Below are positions 15,211 to 25,381 of a stretch of DNA of 64,000 bases, piece after piece; position 1 is the stretch's first letter, and each line of letters starts with the position of its first letter. The notes beneath the pieces are model-generated. The model saw only the letters and a program-made list of their open reading frames with translations. It did not search any database and had not been told where the DNA came from. The translations under genes and the position numbers were made by a program. Origin of the DNA: Phellopilus nigrolimitatus (Eukaryota; Basidiomycota; Agaricomycetes; Hymenochaetales; Hymenochaetaceae); NCBI GenBank assembly GCA_021029095.1, contig JAJOHG010000061.1, positions 1 through 64,000 of the forward strand, read 5' to 3'.

Positions 15211-16366
15211 CTGTCACAAAAGCGGCAACGACCCACGTACAGCAACGACTCACCTTGCACATAGACCAATCAAAACAGCACAGTTTCTCAAATAATTTGG
15301 CACGTACTCTTATATACATAGTGGCAGACTACATACACATTTTCAAGCCAAATGGCTTCGTGTATGTTTTAAAAAGGTCGAAATACATCAAGACTGTGGT
15401 ACTTTTTCTCAAATTGGAAACTGCATCTGAGGATTGATCGGAAAGACTTGTCCCGGACTCAACGAAGAGTTCATATTTTTCTCTGAAACTTTACATGGCA
15501 CACTATGATGTACTTCTACTCTCAAATATAAAAATTTGGTAGCTTATAGACATCTTTTGAGCTCTTGGCTGTGTCTTCATCGAAGCTCAATTGAGGATTT
15601 CTCTTATCTTCACAGAGAACTGAGTTACAAGCACAGAACATGACTGTGTGGGACTTGCATCTTTAAACTTTACACATGATTTCATGGTATATTATACATG
15701 CTCTGTGAATTTTATCGTATTTTTAATTGACATTCCCAGCCCAACAACCTGCATATATGCAGCCACCAATGTTTGTGTCAACCTTGTTAAGCTAGTTTTA
15801 CTGGGGGCCTTTGACAAATCCGATTTCAGCCAAATCTTACATTCATATTCAGAAACATCTCAAGACTTGTTGTGCAAAATTTTAGAACATTGGAGGAACC
15901 CGTTGCTGAGATATGAAGCCATCTCTGTTCAATGCCCTTGAAAGCAGGGTAAAAAAACAGCTCTGACAAATAATGACAAACAGAGTCATCTTAGCCTCCA
16001 TAAATATTGTTTGTTCTATCATTTTCAGTCACAATTTTCAGATTTATTTTTGCAGATATGGGATGCCTGTCCATTATCCTTTATATCTATCTTTGAAAAA
16101 TCTGAAATCTGAATTGCTTTTGTGTTTAAATCCTCTAACAAAGCCGGGGCAGGGTGAGTTGTTGCCGGATATTTGCCGGTTTCTGACTCGCCACAGAAAT
16201 AAATTTCTTTTGCACGAAGCACATCTTATAAAATCACGAAAATTATATATTCAAAGAGCCAAGACAATTCTCAGTACAATGGTACAGCAATGAAGCATTT
16301 CTGTCAAATATTCACTGAGATATAAAGCTGAAAGCACAGGATGGGTCGTTGCCGCATTTTAGACAG
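15211..16366. mobile_element. nested non-autonomous TA-flanked DNA element
   Basis: The 1,156-bp AT-rich insert is flanked by TA (15209-15210 and 16367-16368). Its ends are inverted repeats of about 25 bp with three mismatches: CTGTCACAAAAGCGGCAACG at the left and, in reverse complement, CTGTCTAAAATGCGGCAACG at the right. A second inner inverted match (CAACGACTCACC near 15243-15254; GGTGAGTTGTTG near 16152-16163) adds to the ends. No transposase is visible; the open frames at 15648-15941 and 15973-16293 look random. The TA target fits the Tc1/mariner superfamily, whose enzyme would have to act in trans. The reference state is proven by the uninterrupted right repeat of the KDZ element. Confidence 0.85.
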
Positions 16367-16812
16367 TAGTTAGAGGCGTGTGACCCCCCTGTACAGCCCT
16401 CTAGTTAGCTGTCTTAACGGCTTGAATGCTCATACTGGCATTAATACTGGCAGTATGTGCTCGGGGACTTAACTCTGCTGACGTTGCCTAAGGGGCCCGG
16501 CGGAGACCGGCTACTCGTCATCGCCGATGGCCGCGCCACCTCGCGCGGATCGCCGGCGACGTCCGCGCCGGTGATCCACGCGACTTCTCGTGCCATCAAC
16601 ACTTGCCGCCGGCTCCCACCGCCACGCGCGACACCGACACAGTCGTGCTCGTCGTGCCGCACGATGAGCACGACTACCTCACTCAATTCTTCACCGTTTC
16701 ATTTCGTTTTTTTTGCACTGTATGTAGATTTTAGAGTAGACCTCAAACTGATAAATATATTTTTATTTGCACTACATGAATTCATTGTTAGTCTCTTAAA
16801 CAGAAGTCACCA
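16367..16812. repeat. KDZ left terminal inverted repeat, inner part
   Basis: Runs to CAGAAGTCACCA at 16812 and pairs with 31670-32115. GC-rich core (about 16490-16680) flanked by AT-rich ends. Open frames inside it (for example + 16457-16903) recur in the other repeat only because the two are inverted copies. Confidence 0.9.
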
Positions 16813-16955
16813 TGGCGGGCACATAGCGAGCACTGAATTCACAACAGCCGACTGGTCGAGCAGAGGTTCATTGAAGACGACATTCAAGCAAGTATATCAT
16901 TAATGGTGCATGATTTAACGTAAGGGAAAAAAAAACACGGGGGCAAAAGAAAGTG

Positions 16956-18274
16956 CTACGTGTCATCCCCTTCATCCTCATCCTCCTCAGATGCCTCCTC
17001 ATCCATCTCCAGTGTTTGCGCCGTGTCCCTTCTAGTATATGAGCCCCTCGGCTTTCCTGCATCACTGCGCGTCTTGCGTGGCTTCGGCGGCTTTCCACCT
17101 CTGATCCTTAGCTCTTCTTCCGTAAGACTTCTCCAAGAGATCCGGTTATCGGAAAATGCGTCGGTGATGGCTTGGAGTTTAGTAGCGGAGAGGCCGTCGA
17201 TAGGGCCGATAGGCTGGACTGGCCAGCCAACGAGCTCAATCCCGTACTTCTGGATGACGCCGGATTCGTAGTTCAGCCAAGACATCTCTGCCTTTGCATT
17301 TCTAGTCGCTTGACCTGTTGTTACAGTCAGTACAAGCTAGACTAGCTAGGAACAAATACTCACGAATGGAAAAGCGCATCCTGCTTCGAATGGACTGCTT
17401 CAGGAGAACTCTACGTTCATTCTCCTTCTTCGCAACACCTGCGAGACCGGACACGGAGTACGACTCGAAGCGCGAGACGAAATCGTCCGGGTCAAGGCCC
17501 AAGCAAACCTCGACAAACTTCTTTGAGACGGGATCGAGGGAGAAGTTTGGGACTATTGTCTGGCCAGAGCTTCGCCTGACAGTCACACGCATGTTCGAGA
17601 CGTCAGAACGTGAGGCGAGTTCGTCAAGCTAAAGACTTTGTCAAATAATGTATCATAAAAGACATTAAAAACACGTACCTCAGTGTCAACCCGCTCCAAA
17701 GTCATGTGTGCATCTTTCGCCTGCGCTTTGAACTGGCTTCGGCTTCCCTTATTCTTTGTCTGGCGGTACTGGAGGATGGTGGCCTTCATGCTCTCGATTT
17801 CGTCATGATTCCGTCTGTCCCTAGAGAATGCATCCCAGTCTACTGCCCGAGCATGCGCTTGAAGATCAGCAAGACGCTTTCTGTCTCCCTCCGGGAGATC
17901 TGCTTGTCATCAGGTTGCCATGCTCATGAAGGAAAAGAATAAAGTAACATACCCGGATTTATCTCCAAGCTCTTGATATGGATGAACGCATTATACCCGT
18001 TTGGAGCCCGCTGGAAACCATACCTCGACAAGCGTTGTAGACGTCTTCGCGCAGCAGGCTTCTTCATCCCTAACTCCACAAGCTCGTCGATATATCTTTC
18101 GCCTAGTTCCCAATACCTCTCGCATACTCTTTGAATCTTCGAGGTCTTCTCCGCGCTCCTTTTTGCGGCCTCGTATCTCTGCTGAGCACTGAGGTTGTTG
18201 ACCCGCCGACGTCTGCGTTCCTTCACAAGGCGCTGTGTTGCGCGGTCTACGTAGACCTTCATGTTGTACTTCAT
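16956..18274 (-). CDS. KDZ-associated accessory protein, function unknown
   Basis: Four exons fit exactly in phase: 18274-17953, 17899-17679, 17628-17364 and 17314-16956, totalling 388 aa. The first in-frame ATG at 18274 is taken as start, although an upstream exon is possible. The N-terminus is basic and helical (ERRRRRVNN, then GYNAFIHIKSLEINP); the middle has DRKRLADLQAHARAVDWDAF and a predicted coiled region; the C-terminal half has KYGIELVGWPVQPIGPIDGL and a tail with a basic GGKPPKPRK run followed by an acidic EEDEDEG stretch. I recognise this general layout from a multicopy basidiomycete protein family that accompanies KDZ elements; NAFIH resembles the opening of HMG-type DNA-binding regions. 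That suggests a nuclear DNA-binding accessory factor, but this is inference. Confidence 0.65.
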
Positions 18275-18309
18275 GACGAGATCACGGAATCGCAAGCATT
18301 GAATGGAAA

Positions 18310-18376
18310 TGAAACGAGCAGGCAGGCAGACAGACAGACAGACAGACAGACAGGCAGGCAGACAGACAGACAGACA
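18310..18376. repeat. (CAGA)n / (GGCA)n microsatellite
   Basis: Tetranucleotide run of CAGA and CAGG units just upstream of the accessory gene, inside the KDZ element. A similar run lies at 53519-53547. Confidence 0.9.
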
Positions 18377-18634
18377 ATGGCGGTTACGAAGAGAAAAAGT
18401 TGAACACTGACACGTTCAATTTTTTTTTCGCTTATTTGCTGCTCCCACGGCGACGATGAGGTAAATCGCCAATAATTTTTTTTTCTTTCTCCCTGTAGCA
18501 AACATGATAGTCACAAACGATTGAAAGCTATGGAAATTGAAAAAGACTATGAATCACAGTCACACAAAGAGTAGTATCATTTTTAAAAAAAACGCAGCTA
18601 TGCCAGAAAGTCCATCATCAAAATGCCAACTAAG

Positions 18635-19040
18635 TGTTATGACACGTATTTTAATTTTCCCTTACCTTGTCTTGAACTTGCGGCCTCTCAGTATTTAGAG
18701 TCACATGATTGCCTAGAGCGTTCTACACTGACGTCATCATGACATCATAGTCTAGACCATGACATCATAGTGACATCATCGACGGTGACATCATCTATGA
18801 CATCATTAGCTCCACTCGCTCCACTAATGTAACTATATTAGGTAGTGTACTGCTTGGTCTGTGCGCACTAGGTTTTAGTATATAAAGAGGCAATAAACAT
18901 CTGGGAGGCTCAATCGAGTTCTCTTAGAATCTCCACCACAAAGTGTGATCCCTTTCTAAGTCAGCTCAGCATTCTCTCTCTTGTCGTCTTGTGCTTTGGA
19001 GTTTGCGCCTCAGCCTTTTGGTTTGTGGTGTGCTCTAACA
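18635..19040 (+). repeat. 5' LTR with bZIP-site array and TATA box
   Basis: U3 contains six TGACRTCAT motifs at 18729, 18740, 18760, 18771, 18786 and 18798; the first is a full CRE (TGACGTCA). A TATA box lies at 18879-18885. Transcription should begin about 30 bp later, near 18911, at the sequence that pairs with the primer site. Confidence 0.9.
18729..18806 (+). promoter_or_regulatory. six tandem CRE/ATF-like sites in LTR U3
   Basis: One TGACGTCAT and five TGACATCAT within 78 bp, repeated in the 3' LTR at 25476-25553. Such sites bind ATF/CREB-type bZIP factors; in fission yeast Atf1 links stress promoters with Tf1 elements. The sequence is seen directly; binding is inference. Confidence 0.6.
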
Positions 19041-19042
19041 GT

Positions 19043-19053
19043 AGAACTCGATT
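19043..19053 (+). other. self-priming primer-binding site
   Basis: AGAACTCGATT, two bases after the LTR, is the exact reverse complement of 18912-18922 (AATCGAGTTCT), which lies about 30 bp after the TATA box. This is the arrangement used by Tf1, where the RNA 5' end primes its own reverse transcription; no tRNA is needed. Confidence 0.75.
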
Positions 19054-19675
19054 CTATCCTCGTTGCGCATTCTCCAAACATCTCTCTCATCTCTAAACTC
19101 GCCCTCATCTCTATTACTCTTGCCTTGTCGTCGCGACACGTTGCGGCGGCCTGTTTTCACCACTTCACAATTTCACCTCACACTCGACGTGTGCGTTCAG
19201 AGAGGTACAACCTTCGACCTCGAGGACATCACCTTCGCCCTGAACAGCACTTTCGACACACCCATCGACTTTCTCTCTTCTACCTTCAACGCCACCACTA
19301 TCAAGAACTCCCTCACCTTCGGTTCCCGCTACCTCGTCCTTACCGTCGTTGATCCCTTGATCAACACTCGGCTTTTTGATAGGAAACCCCCCATACTCCC
19401 ACATACGCGGAAATCAGAGTGTCTGGTTCCACTACCGACTCGCCGCGTATTCACTTTCAGTTCCGTTCTTTATTAAACCATCCTTCGCACTCTTGGTGAA
19501 CTGTTGGTAGCGCAGGCTTAAGCTAAGCTACTGAGGACAATCCCTCCACGAGTAGTAAGGGACAGGCGAACACCACGTCGTAGCCCTCTCGTGCAACTGC
19601 TGAAGTGTGTGTTGCGGTGCCGTAGTCAGTAGAATTATCTACCGAAACATATTTCGTTGATAGTTAGTCACCGCG

Positions 19676-20854
19676 ATGGATCAACCACCACCTTTTGTCG
19701 ACATAGAGGGGCAGCAGGCGCAGCAGCCACCACCCCCAACCACCCAGGACTTGCTGCACCTCATCGGCATGTTGACGCACCAGGTGCAGGCCTTGGGAGG
19801 AAACGTTGCACATCTCACCCAAACTGTAACCAACCTGGCTGCAGCCCCTCATCCGCCACCCGTAATCATGCCAGCACCAGCGGCGGCGGCTCCCTCACCC
19901 AAAATGCCAAAGGTGGCTCCACCGTCGTACTTTGAAGGAAATCAGGAGGAATCTGAGGGGTGGTTGTTAGAAGTTCGGATCTACCAGGAGACACATGCGG
20001 CTGAATTCCCAGATGTGGGATCGCGTGTCAAATTTGCGTTGTCATACATGCGAGGAGAGATGGTGCAGGAGTGGAAGAGGATACACGCGCAGAGCGTCTA
20101 TTACACATACGAGGAGTTTGTGACGGACTTCAAGGAGCGATTTGGTGATCCCAACCCGGTTGCCACAGCCATCTCCAAGCTGGACAACATGCATCAAGGG
20201 AAGGACACCATGGACGCATTCGTGGTAAAGTTTCAGGATGTCGCTTCGCGCACGGGTTACAATGACGCTGCTTTGATTGAAGTCTTCAAAAAGAAAATTA
20301 ATGGTCAGCTACTTGCGCGTATGTACGCACTACCGACGATGCCAACCACTCTTTCACGTCACCACGGCATCAATGGATGGTACGAATGGGCACAGCGACT
20401 CGACCGACAGTGGAGGGAGGGCGAAGCCTATCGTCGTGGTGCAACGGAGCAAAAGCGGGTAGCTCCAACACAGCAGACGAATGCAGGGAAGGCGACGCAG
20501 ACACAGAATCAGCCAAGGACGTATCAGCAACCACAGGTGCAGGTACAACCAAATTATGGAAATTATGGACAGGGTAGGGCTCAGCCGGGTGCGTCTGGGA
20601 CGTCGACTACGGGAGCGCCAAAAGACCCTAATGCTATGGATGTGGATCGGACGGGCCGGAGGCCACCAGTGAAGTGTTTCAAGTGCGGTCGTCTTGGACA
20701 CTATGCGAGGGACTGCAAGGTTGGCCTCGATGTCAGGGCGATGACTTACGACCAGATGTGCGATTATTTTGCTCAGGAGGCTGCTGCGCAGAAGGATAAG
20801 GAGGCTCTGGAGGCGAAAGCTAAGGAGCAGGGTTTTCCAAGCGAGTCCAAGTGA
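19676..20854 (+). CDS. retrotransposon Gag with CCHC zinc knuckle
   Basis: A 392-aa structural protein that packages element RNA. Residues 1-75 are Pro/Gln-rich; the central capsid region contains YFEGNQEESEGWLLEVRIY and EFVTDFKERFGDP, typical of the Retrotrans_gag fold. Residues about 338-351 form the zinc knuckle CFKCGRLGHYARDC. The ATG at 19676 is the first in a long open frame and lies 635 bp after the LTR. The frame ends 20852-20854, overlapping the pol frame. The heptamer at 20830-20836 just before the stop is a strong candidate -1 frameshift site. Confidence 0.92.
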   Translation: MDQPPPFVDIEGQQAQQPPPPTTQDLLHLIGMLTHQVQALGGNVAHLTQTVTNLAAAPHPPPVIMPAPAAAAPSPKMPKVAPPSYFEGNQEESEGWLLEVRIYQETHAAEFPDVGSRVKFALSYMRGEMVQEWKRIHAQSVYYTYEEFVTDFKERFGDPNPVATAISKLDNMHQGKDTMDAFVVKFQDVASRTGYNDAALIEVFKKKINGQLLARMYALPTMPTTLSRHHGINGWYEWAQRLDRQWREGEAYRRGATEQKRVAPTQQTNAGKATQTQNQPRTYQQPQVQVQPNYGNYGQGRAQPGASGTSTTGAPKDPNAMDVDRTGRRPPVKCFKCGRLGHYARDCKVGLDVRAMTYDQMCDYFAQEAAAQKDKEALEAKAKEQGFPSESK

Positions 20855-23562
20855 ACAATCTCCCGCTTGTGACTCAGAATCGATTTTCTTCTCTTGATGA
20901 TGATGTAATATTAGATTGTAAAGGTTCAGGGGGGTCTCTGACTGGTTCAGAGCTCGGCGCCAAAAGGGCGTGCTTAATTCCCCATTCCAATATATATTCT
21001 GGTCCAGATTCATCGTCAGGAAAGGAAGAAAAAGGAGATAAGAAGTTCATTCGATCAACCAACAATCGCCATGTCGCGATACGTATCACACTGCAGACTA
21101 GTGACACCAATGAAAGGTTGGACGTAGAAGCATTGTTAGACAGTGGCGCTACTGGCCTCTTCATCGATACCGAATTTGTTAAAGCAAATCGCCTGAAAAC
21201 ACGTAAACTTACACGGAGTATACCGGTTTACAATGTTGATGGCACCAAGAATCAGGGAGGATCGATAGAAGAGGAGGTAGATCTGATTGTGCAGTTTAGC
21301 GAACATCGAGAGAAGGCAACTTTTGAAGTTTGTAACCTGGGAAAGACAACCGTAATTCTTGGTCACCCATGGTTAAAGAGACATAACCCGGAAATTGACT
21401 GGAACTCTGGGGAAGTCAAGTTAACTCGATGTCCAAAAACTTGCCATTCGATGCAGAGGCGTGAGAAGCGAGAGGAAGAGGCAAAGATACGGAGGTTGAA
21501 GCCTATGCCTGAGTTGATAGCAGACGAGGAAGATGAGGATGACGAGTTGGACAGGAGGATTGTGGAAGAAATGTTTTGGCTTCGCTACATTGATGAGAAA
21601 GATGGATCTGGTCCTGACCCCAAACCTCTAAACTGGAAGAAAGCGGAACCACCTGTCTGGAAGGACTTGGTGCCAGAAAGGTTTCACGAGTTCTTAGACG
21701 TGTTTGATCAAAAGACGTCAGAACGGCTTCCGACCAGAAAACCATGGGATCATGAGATAAACCTGAAACCTGATTTTGTTCCCAAGAAGTCGAAGGTTTA
21801 TCCATTATCTCAGGACGAAGATGAAGAGGTGGGACGCTTCATTCAGGAACAAGAAGCCAAGGGGTATATCCGGCCCTCTAAATCGCCAATGACATCGCCT
21901 ATTTTCTTTATCAACAAGAAGGATGGGAAGCGCAGAATGATTACAGACCACCGGTACCTAAATTCAGGAACTGTCAAAAATGCGTACCCGCTTCCCTTGA
22001 TCTCAGAAATTATTGATAAGCTTAAAGGGGCCAAGTACTTCTCTAAGATGGATTTGCGATGGGGTTATCACAATGTTCGAATCAAGGAAGGAGACGAGTG
22101 GAAGGCAGCCTTTGCAACGAGTAGGGGAGCGTATGAACCATTAGTCATGACCTTTGGATTGTGCAATGCACCAAGCACGTTCCAAAATATGATGAACGAT
22201 ATCTTCAATGATCTCATGATCGAGGGAGTTGTTGTGATCTACATCGACGATATATTGGTTTTTACAAAGACCATGGAGGAGAATGATCGCATTGTCAAAG
22301 AGATCTTAAAACGACTTCGCGAAAATGATCTATTTCTAAAACCCGAAAAGTGTGTGTTTGGAGTTGAGGAAGTGGAATTTTTGGGGATGATAATCAGAAA
22401 CGGCGAGGTCAGTATGATGAAGGAGAAGGTGGAAGCAGTAAAAGACTGGCCAGTTCCCAAGAAAGTCAGAGACGTCGAATCGTTCTTAGGTTTTGCAAAT
22501 TTCTATCGTCGTTTCGTCAAAGACTTTGCAAAAATCACCAGGCCTTTGAATGATTTAAAAAAGAAAGAAAACTCTTGGGAATGGGGAGAAAGAGAACAAA
22601 AGGCATTTGACGAGTTGAAGACACGTTTCTGTGAACAACCAGTTCTTGTTATCCCTGATCCACGAAATGAATTACGTGTTGAATCGGATGCATCAGACTT
22701 TGCGACAGGAGCAGTACTCTCCATGAAATGTGACGATGGATTATGGAGACCATGCGCATATTTGTCCAAGTCGCTCAGTGATGTGGAAAGGAACTATGAC
22801 GTCCATGACAAAGAGCTATTGGGCATTATGCGAGCGCTTGAAGCATGGCGCCACCATTTGGAAGGCTCAACCCATAAATTTGAAATATGGACTGATCACA
22901 AGAATTTGGAATACTTCATGAAGGCGAAAAATCTTAATCGTCGACAAGCTCGTTGGTCCCTCTACCTGTCTCGTTTTGATTTTGTAATTCTTCATAAACC
23001 TGGCAAAACAATGGAAAAAACTGATTCCCTCTCGAGACGTTCGGACCTTAAAGAGGGGGTGGAGAATGACAATAAAAACGTAGTTTTGTTGAAACCAGAA
23101 TTTTTCAAAATCAAAGCGACTCAACAGGGTCATGTCTTGTTAGATGGAGAAGAGAAAGAGTTGTTGACGAAGATTAGGAAGGCAAAGGATTGGGACGAGG
23201 CGGTGGTGAAGGCGGCAGATGAATTGCGGAAGTCAGGGACAAAGAGGTTGAGAGGCGAAGAATGGGAAGAGGAGCAAGGCTTAATCCTATATCGAGGAAA
23301 GGTGTATGTCCCAAAGGATGGTCAGATCAGGAGAGAAATTGTCAAACTACATCACGATTCGGCAGTAGCAGGACATCCAGGAAATTGGAAAACTTTGGAA
23401 TTGATCGCGCGAAACTATTGGTGGCCAGGGATGACAAAGTTTGTACAAGCTTATGTCAAAGGCTGTGATACTTGTGCGCGTTGTACCAGTGTACCACTGG
23501 CTACCTTCCGATATCGTCGCGGAACGGGTACAGGACCGCGGTTGAGCATAGAGACGGATTGA
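20824..23562 (+). CDS. Pol, first part: protease, reverse transcriptase, RNase H, integrase zinc domain
   Basis: Open in the -1 frame relative to gag from 20824. There is no ATG near its beginning, so expression as a Gag-Pol fusion is likely. Aspartic protease signature DSGAT at 21139-21153. Reverse transcriptase: FINKKDGKRRMITDHRYLN, MDLRWGYHNV, and catalytic YIDDIL at 22240-22257. RNase H spans roughly 22680-23010, with VESDASDFATGAV. The integrase zinc-binding domain begins at 23350 (HHDSAVAGHPG) and reaches CDTCARC at 23467-23484. The frame is then broken by the insert starting at 23485 and stops at 23562. Confidence 0.92.
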   Translation, partial: GAGFSKRVQVNNLPLVTQNRFSSLDDDVILDCKGSGGSLTGSELGAKRACLIPHSNIYSGPDSSSGKEEKGDKKFIRSTNNRHVAIRITLQTSDTNERLDVEALLDSGATGLFIDTEFVKANRLKTRKLTRSIPVYNVDGTKNQGGSIEEEVDLIVQFSEHREKATFEVCNLGKTTVILGHPWLKRHNPEIDWNSGEVKLTRCPKTCHSMQRREKREEEAKIRRLKPMPELIADEEDEDDELDRRIVEEMFWLRYIDEKDGSGPDPKPLNWKKAEPPVWKDLVPERFHEFLDVFDQKTSERLPTRKPWDHEINLKPDFVPKKSKVYPLSQDEDEEVGRFIQEQEAKGYIRPSKSPMTSPIFFINKKDGKRRMITDHRYLNSGTVKNAYPLPLISEIIDKLKGAKYFSKMDLRWGYHNVRIKEGDEWKAAFATSRGAYEPLVMTFGLCNAPSTFQNMMNDIFNDLMIEGVVVIYIDDILVFTKTMEENDRIVKEILKRLRENDLFLKPEKCVFGVEEVEFLGMIIRNGEVSMMKEKVEAVKDWPVPKKVRDVESFLGFANFYRRFVKDFAKITRPLNDLKKKENSWEWGEREQKAFDELKTRFCEQPVLVIPDPRNELRVESDASDFATGAVLSMKCDDGLWRPCAYLSKSLSDVERNYDVHDKELLGIMRALEAWRHHLEGSTHKFEIWTDHKNLEYFMKAKNLNRRQARWSLYLSRFDFVILHKPGKTMEKTDSLSRRSDLKEGVENDNKNVVLLKPEFFKIKATQQGHVLLDGEEKELLTKIRKAKDWDEAVVKAADELRKSGTKRLRGEEWEEEQGLILYRGKVYVPKDGQIRREIVKLHHDSAVAGHPGNWKTLELIARNYWWPGMTKFVQAYVKGCDTCARCTSVPLATFRYRRGTGTGPRLSIETD

Positions 23563-24140
23563 GGATTGAGGACGAGTACGGACGCGGATAGAGGATCGAG
23601 CGCGATCGCGGACGCGGACGAAGGACCGAGGATCGACGCGTATGACACAGGGATGATGAGTCGAGTCGCGGAGACATCGCGGGGCACTCTTTGTTCAGTT
23701 ACCTTACTGGGATCGCGCACGGACCGTAGACAGAAACGGGATTCGGTATTTAGTCGAGATAGAGGCATCTTTGTAGGGGGTCTTCCCCTTCGCGATCACG
23801 ACACTGAATAGGATTGACACACACTTCTCATCTTCTCTCTTCTCGACCTCCCGTTCGCTCTTCTTGACTTCGCGATCGACACTTGATCCGTTTCTCGACA
23901 CCGTCTTCAGTTCTGAACCTTACTCGACACCGTCGTCCATCCCGAACGGTCCGCGACCACGACACCACTGGGTCGCCGTCTCGAAAGCATCGATAGAGAG
24001 GGAGCGAGTCAGCGTCGCGTCGTCCCAGTGTTGAGTCCCCCTGTCGGCTTTTCTCTCTTCTTGATCAAGGCACCGTAGATTCCCCGAACCCTGTGGGCTG
24101 TCTTCGACCGTCTGCGCTACTTGCCCGAAAGGGTCTCGTA
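23485..24140. other. 656-bp foreign insert interrupting the integrase
   Basis: Coding similarity stops after TGT at 23484 (Cys of CARC) and resumes in frame at 24141 (AAG, Lys of KRHKSLPEKP). The insert starts with the palindrome CCAGTGTACCACTGG (23486-23500). It has a purine-rich left half with GGAC/GAGG-type repeats and a CT-rich right half. No gene, clear terminal repeats or target duplication are visible. It lacks usable splice sites that would restore the frame. Confidence 0.8.
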
Positions 24141-25370
24141 AAGCGTCATAAATCTTTACCAGAGAAGCCTGCTGGGAAATTGATGCCTAATCCTACTCCT
24201 ACTGCACCTTGGGAAGATATTTCAGTGGATTTTGTGACAGGACTGCCAGAAGCACAAGGGTTTAATGCCCTACTGGTAGTATGTGATCGCTTCTCGAAAC
24301 AAATCCATGTGATTAACACCAGAGAGGAGACCTCGGCGTTAGGACTGGCAGCATTGTATAGGGATCATGTGTGGAAATTGCATGGGTTACCGCTAACAGT
24401 AATCTCGGATCGGGGTCCACAATTTGCATCAGCATTCATGAAAGAATTGAATAGCATTTTGGGGATCAAGACCAAGCTGTCCACAGCATATCATCCACAA
24501 ACAGATGGACAAACAGAACGGATGAATCAAGAGATCGAGCAGTATTTGAGGATGTTTGTTGATCATCGCCAAGAAAATTGGCCATCCTGGACTGCTATGG
24601 CAGAATTTGCATACAACAACAAAGTACAGACAGCCACAAAGATCTCCCCGTTCTTCTCTGTTTATGGAAGAAATCCACGCATGGGTTTTGAAGTGCGAAG
24701 GGATGCTAAAGTAGAAGCGGCAGATGACTTTGCAAATCGGATGAAAGGAATACATGAGGAAGCAAAGTCAGCATTGGAAAAGGCAAAAGAGGAAATGCGG
24801 AAGTACGCGGACCAAAGGCGAGGAGATGCTCCAAAATACAAAGTAGGAGATAAGGTCTGGTTAGACACCACAAACCTCAAAATAAACCGACCTTCTAGGA
24901 AACTCGCTGAGAAAAGAATTGGTCCATACCCCATAACGCGTATCATTTCTCCAAATGCTGTACAACTTCGTCTCCCAAACACTATAAAAATACATCCTGT
25001 TGTAAATGTCTCGCGCATTCACCTGCACACCGCTGCCAGTATCCCTGGACAAAGAGCTGCTCCACCTCCACCCATAGAAGTAGGAGAAGAGAAGGATTAT
25101 GAAGTAGAGGAAATTTTGGATGCTAGACGACGCAGAAACAAGTTGGAATTCCTAGTCAAATGGAAAGGGTACACGGATGAAAACAATACTTGGGAACCAG
25201 AGGAAAACTGCAAAGGGTCACAAAAACTTATAAAAGAATTCTATAAACGATACCCAGCAGCGCCACGGTCCATCAGCCTAGCTGATTTCCAAGCCTTGAA
25301 TTTCCGCCCTTATGAGAATTTCACATCCACTCCAACCAACTTTGTCAATCGTCTGGAAGCCGATCCTTAA
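24141..25370 (+). CDS. Pol, second part: integrase core and chromodomain
   Basis: Continues the integrase after the insert. The catalytic core has DFVTGLP near 24229, ISDRGPQF near 24403-24426 and QTDGQTERMNQ near 24499-24530, supplying the D,D,E residues. A GPY/F-type module follows (EKRIGPYPITRI, 24910-24945). The C-terminal chromodomain (about 25100-25210) contains EFLVKWKGYTDENNTWEPEE with the aromatic residues expected to bind methylated histone H3 tails and direct insertion. An upstream ATG at 24093 lies within the insert, so its short N-terminal extension is not ancestral. The stop TAA overlaps the polypurine tract (25369-25381). Confidence 0.9.
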   Translation, partial: KRHKSLPEKPAGKLMPNPTPTAPWEDISVDFVTGLPEAQGFNALLVVCDRFSKQIHVINTREETSALGLAALYRDHVWKLHGLPLTVISDRGPQFASAFMKELNSILGIKTKLSTAYHPQTDGQTERMNQEIEQYLRMFVDHRQENWPSWTAMAEFAYNNKVQTATKISPFFSVYGRNPRMGFEVRRDAKVEAADDFANRMKGIHEEAKSALEKAKEEMRKYADQRRGDAPKYKVGDKVWLDTTNLKINRPSRKLAEKRIGPYPITRIISPNAVQLRLPNTIKIHPVVNVSRIHLHTAASIPGQRAAPPPPIEVGEEKDYEVEEILDARRRRNKLEFLVKWKGYTDENNTWEPEENCKGSQKLIKEFYKRYPAAPRSISLADFQALNFRPYENFTSTPTNFVNRLEADP

Positions 25371-25381
25371 AGAGGGGGTGA
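25369..25381 (+). other. polypurine tract
   Basis: AAAGAGGGGGTGA, directly before the 3' LTR; primes plus-strand synthesis in LTR elements. Confidence 0.85.

Noticed and set aside
15648..16293. ORFs inside the TA-flanked element as a transposase
   Set aside because: Short, no DDE-like motifs, AT-driven composition.
23485..24140. Integrase insert as a spliceable intron
   Set aside because: No GT-AG pair near the edges restores the frame.
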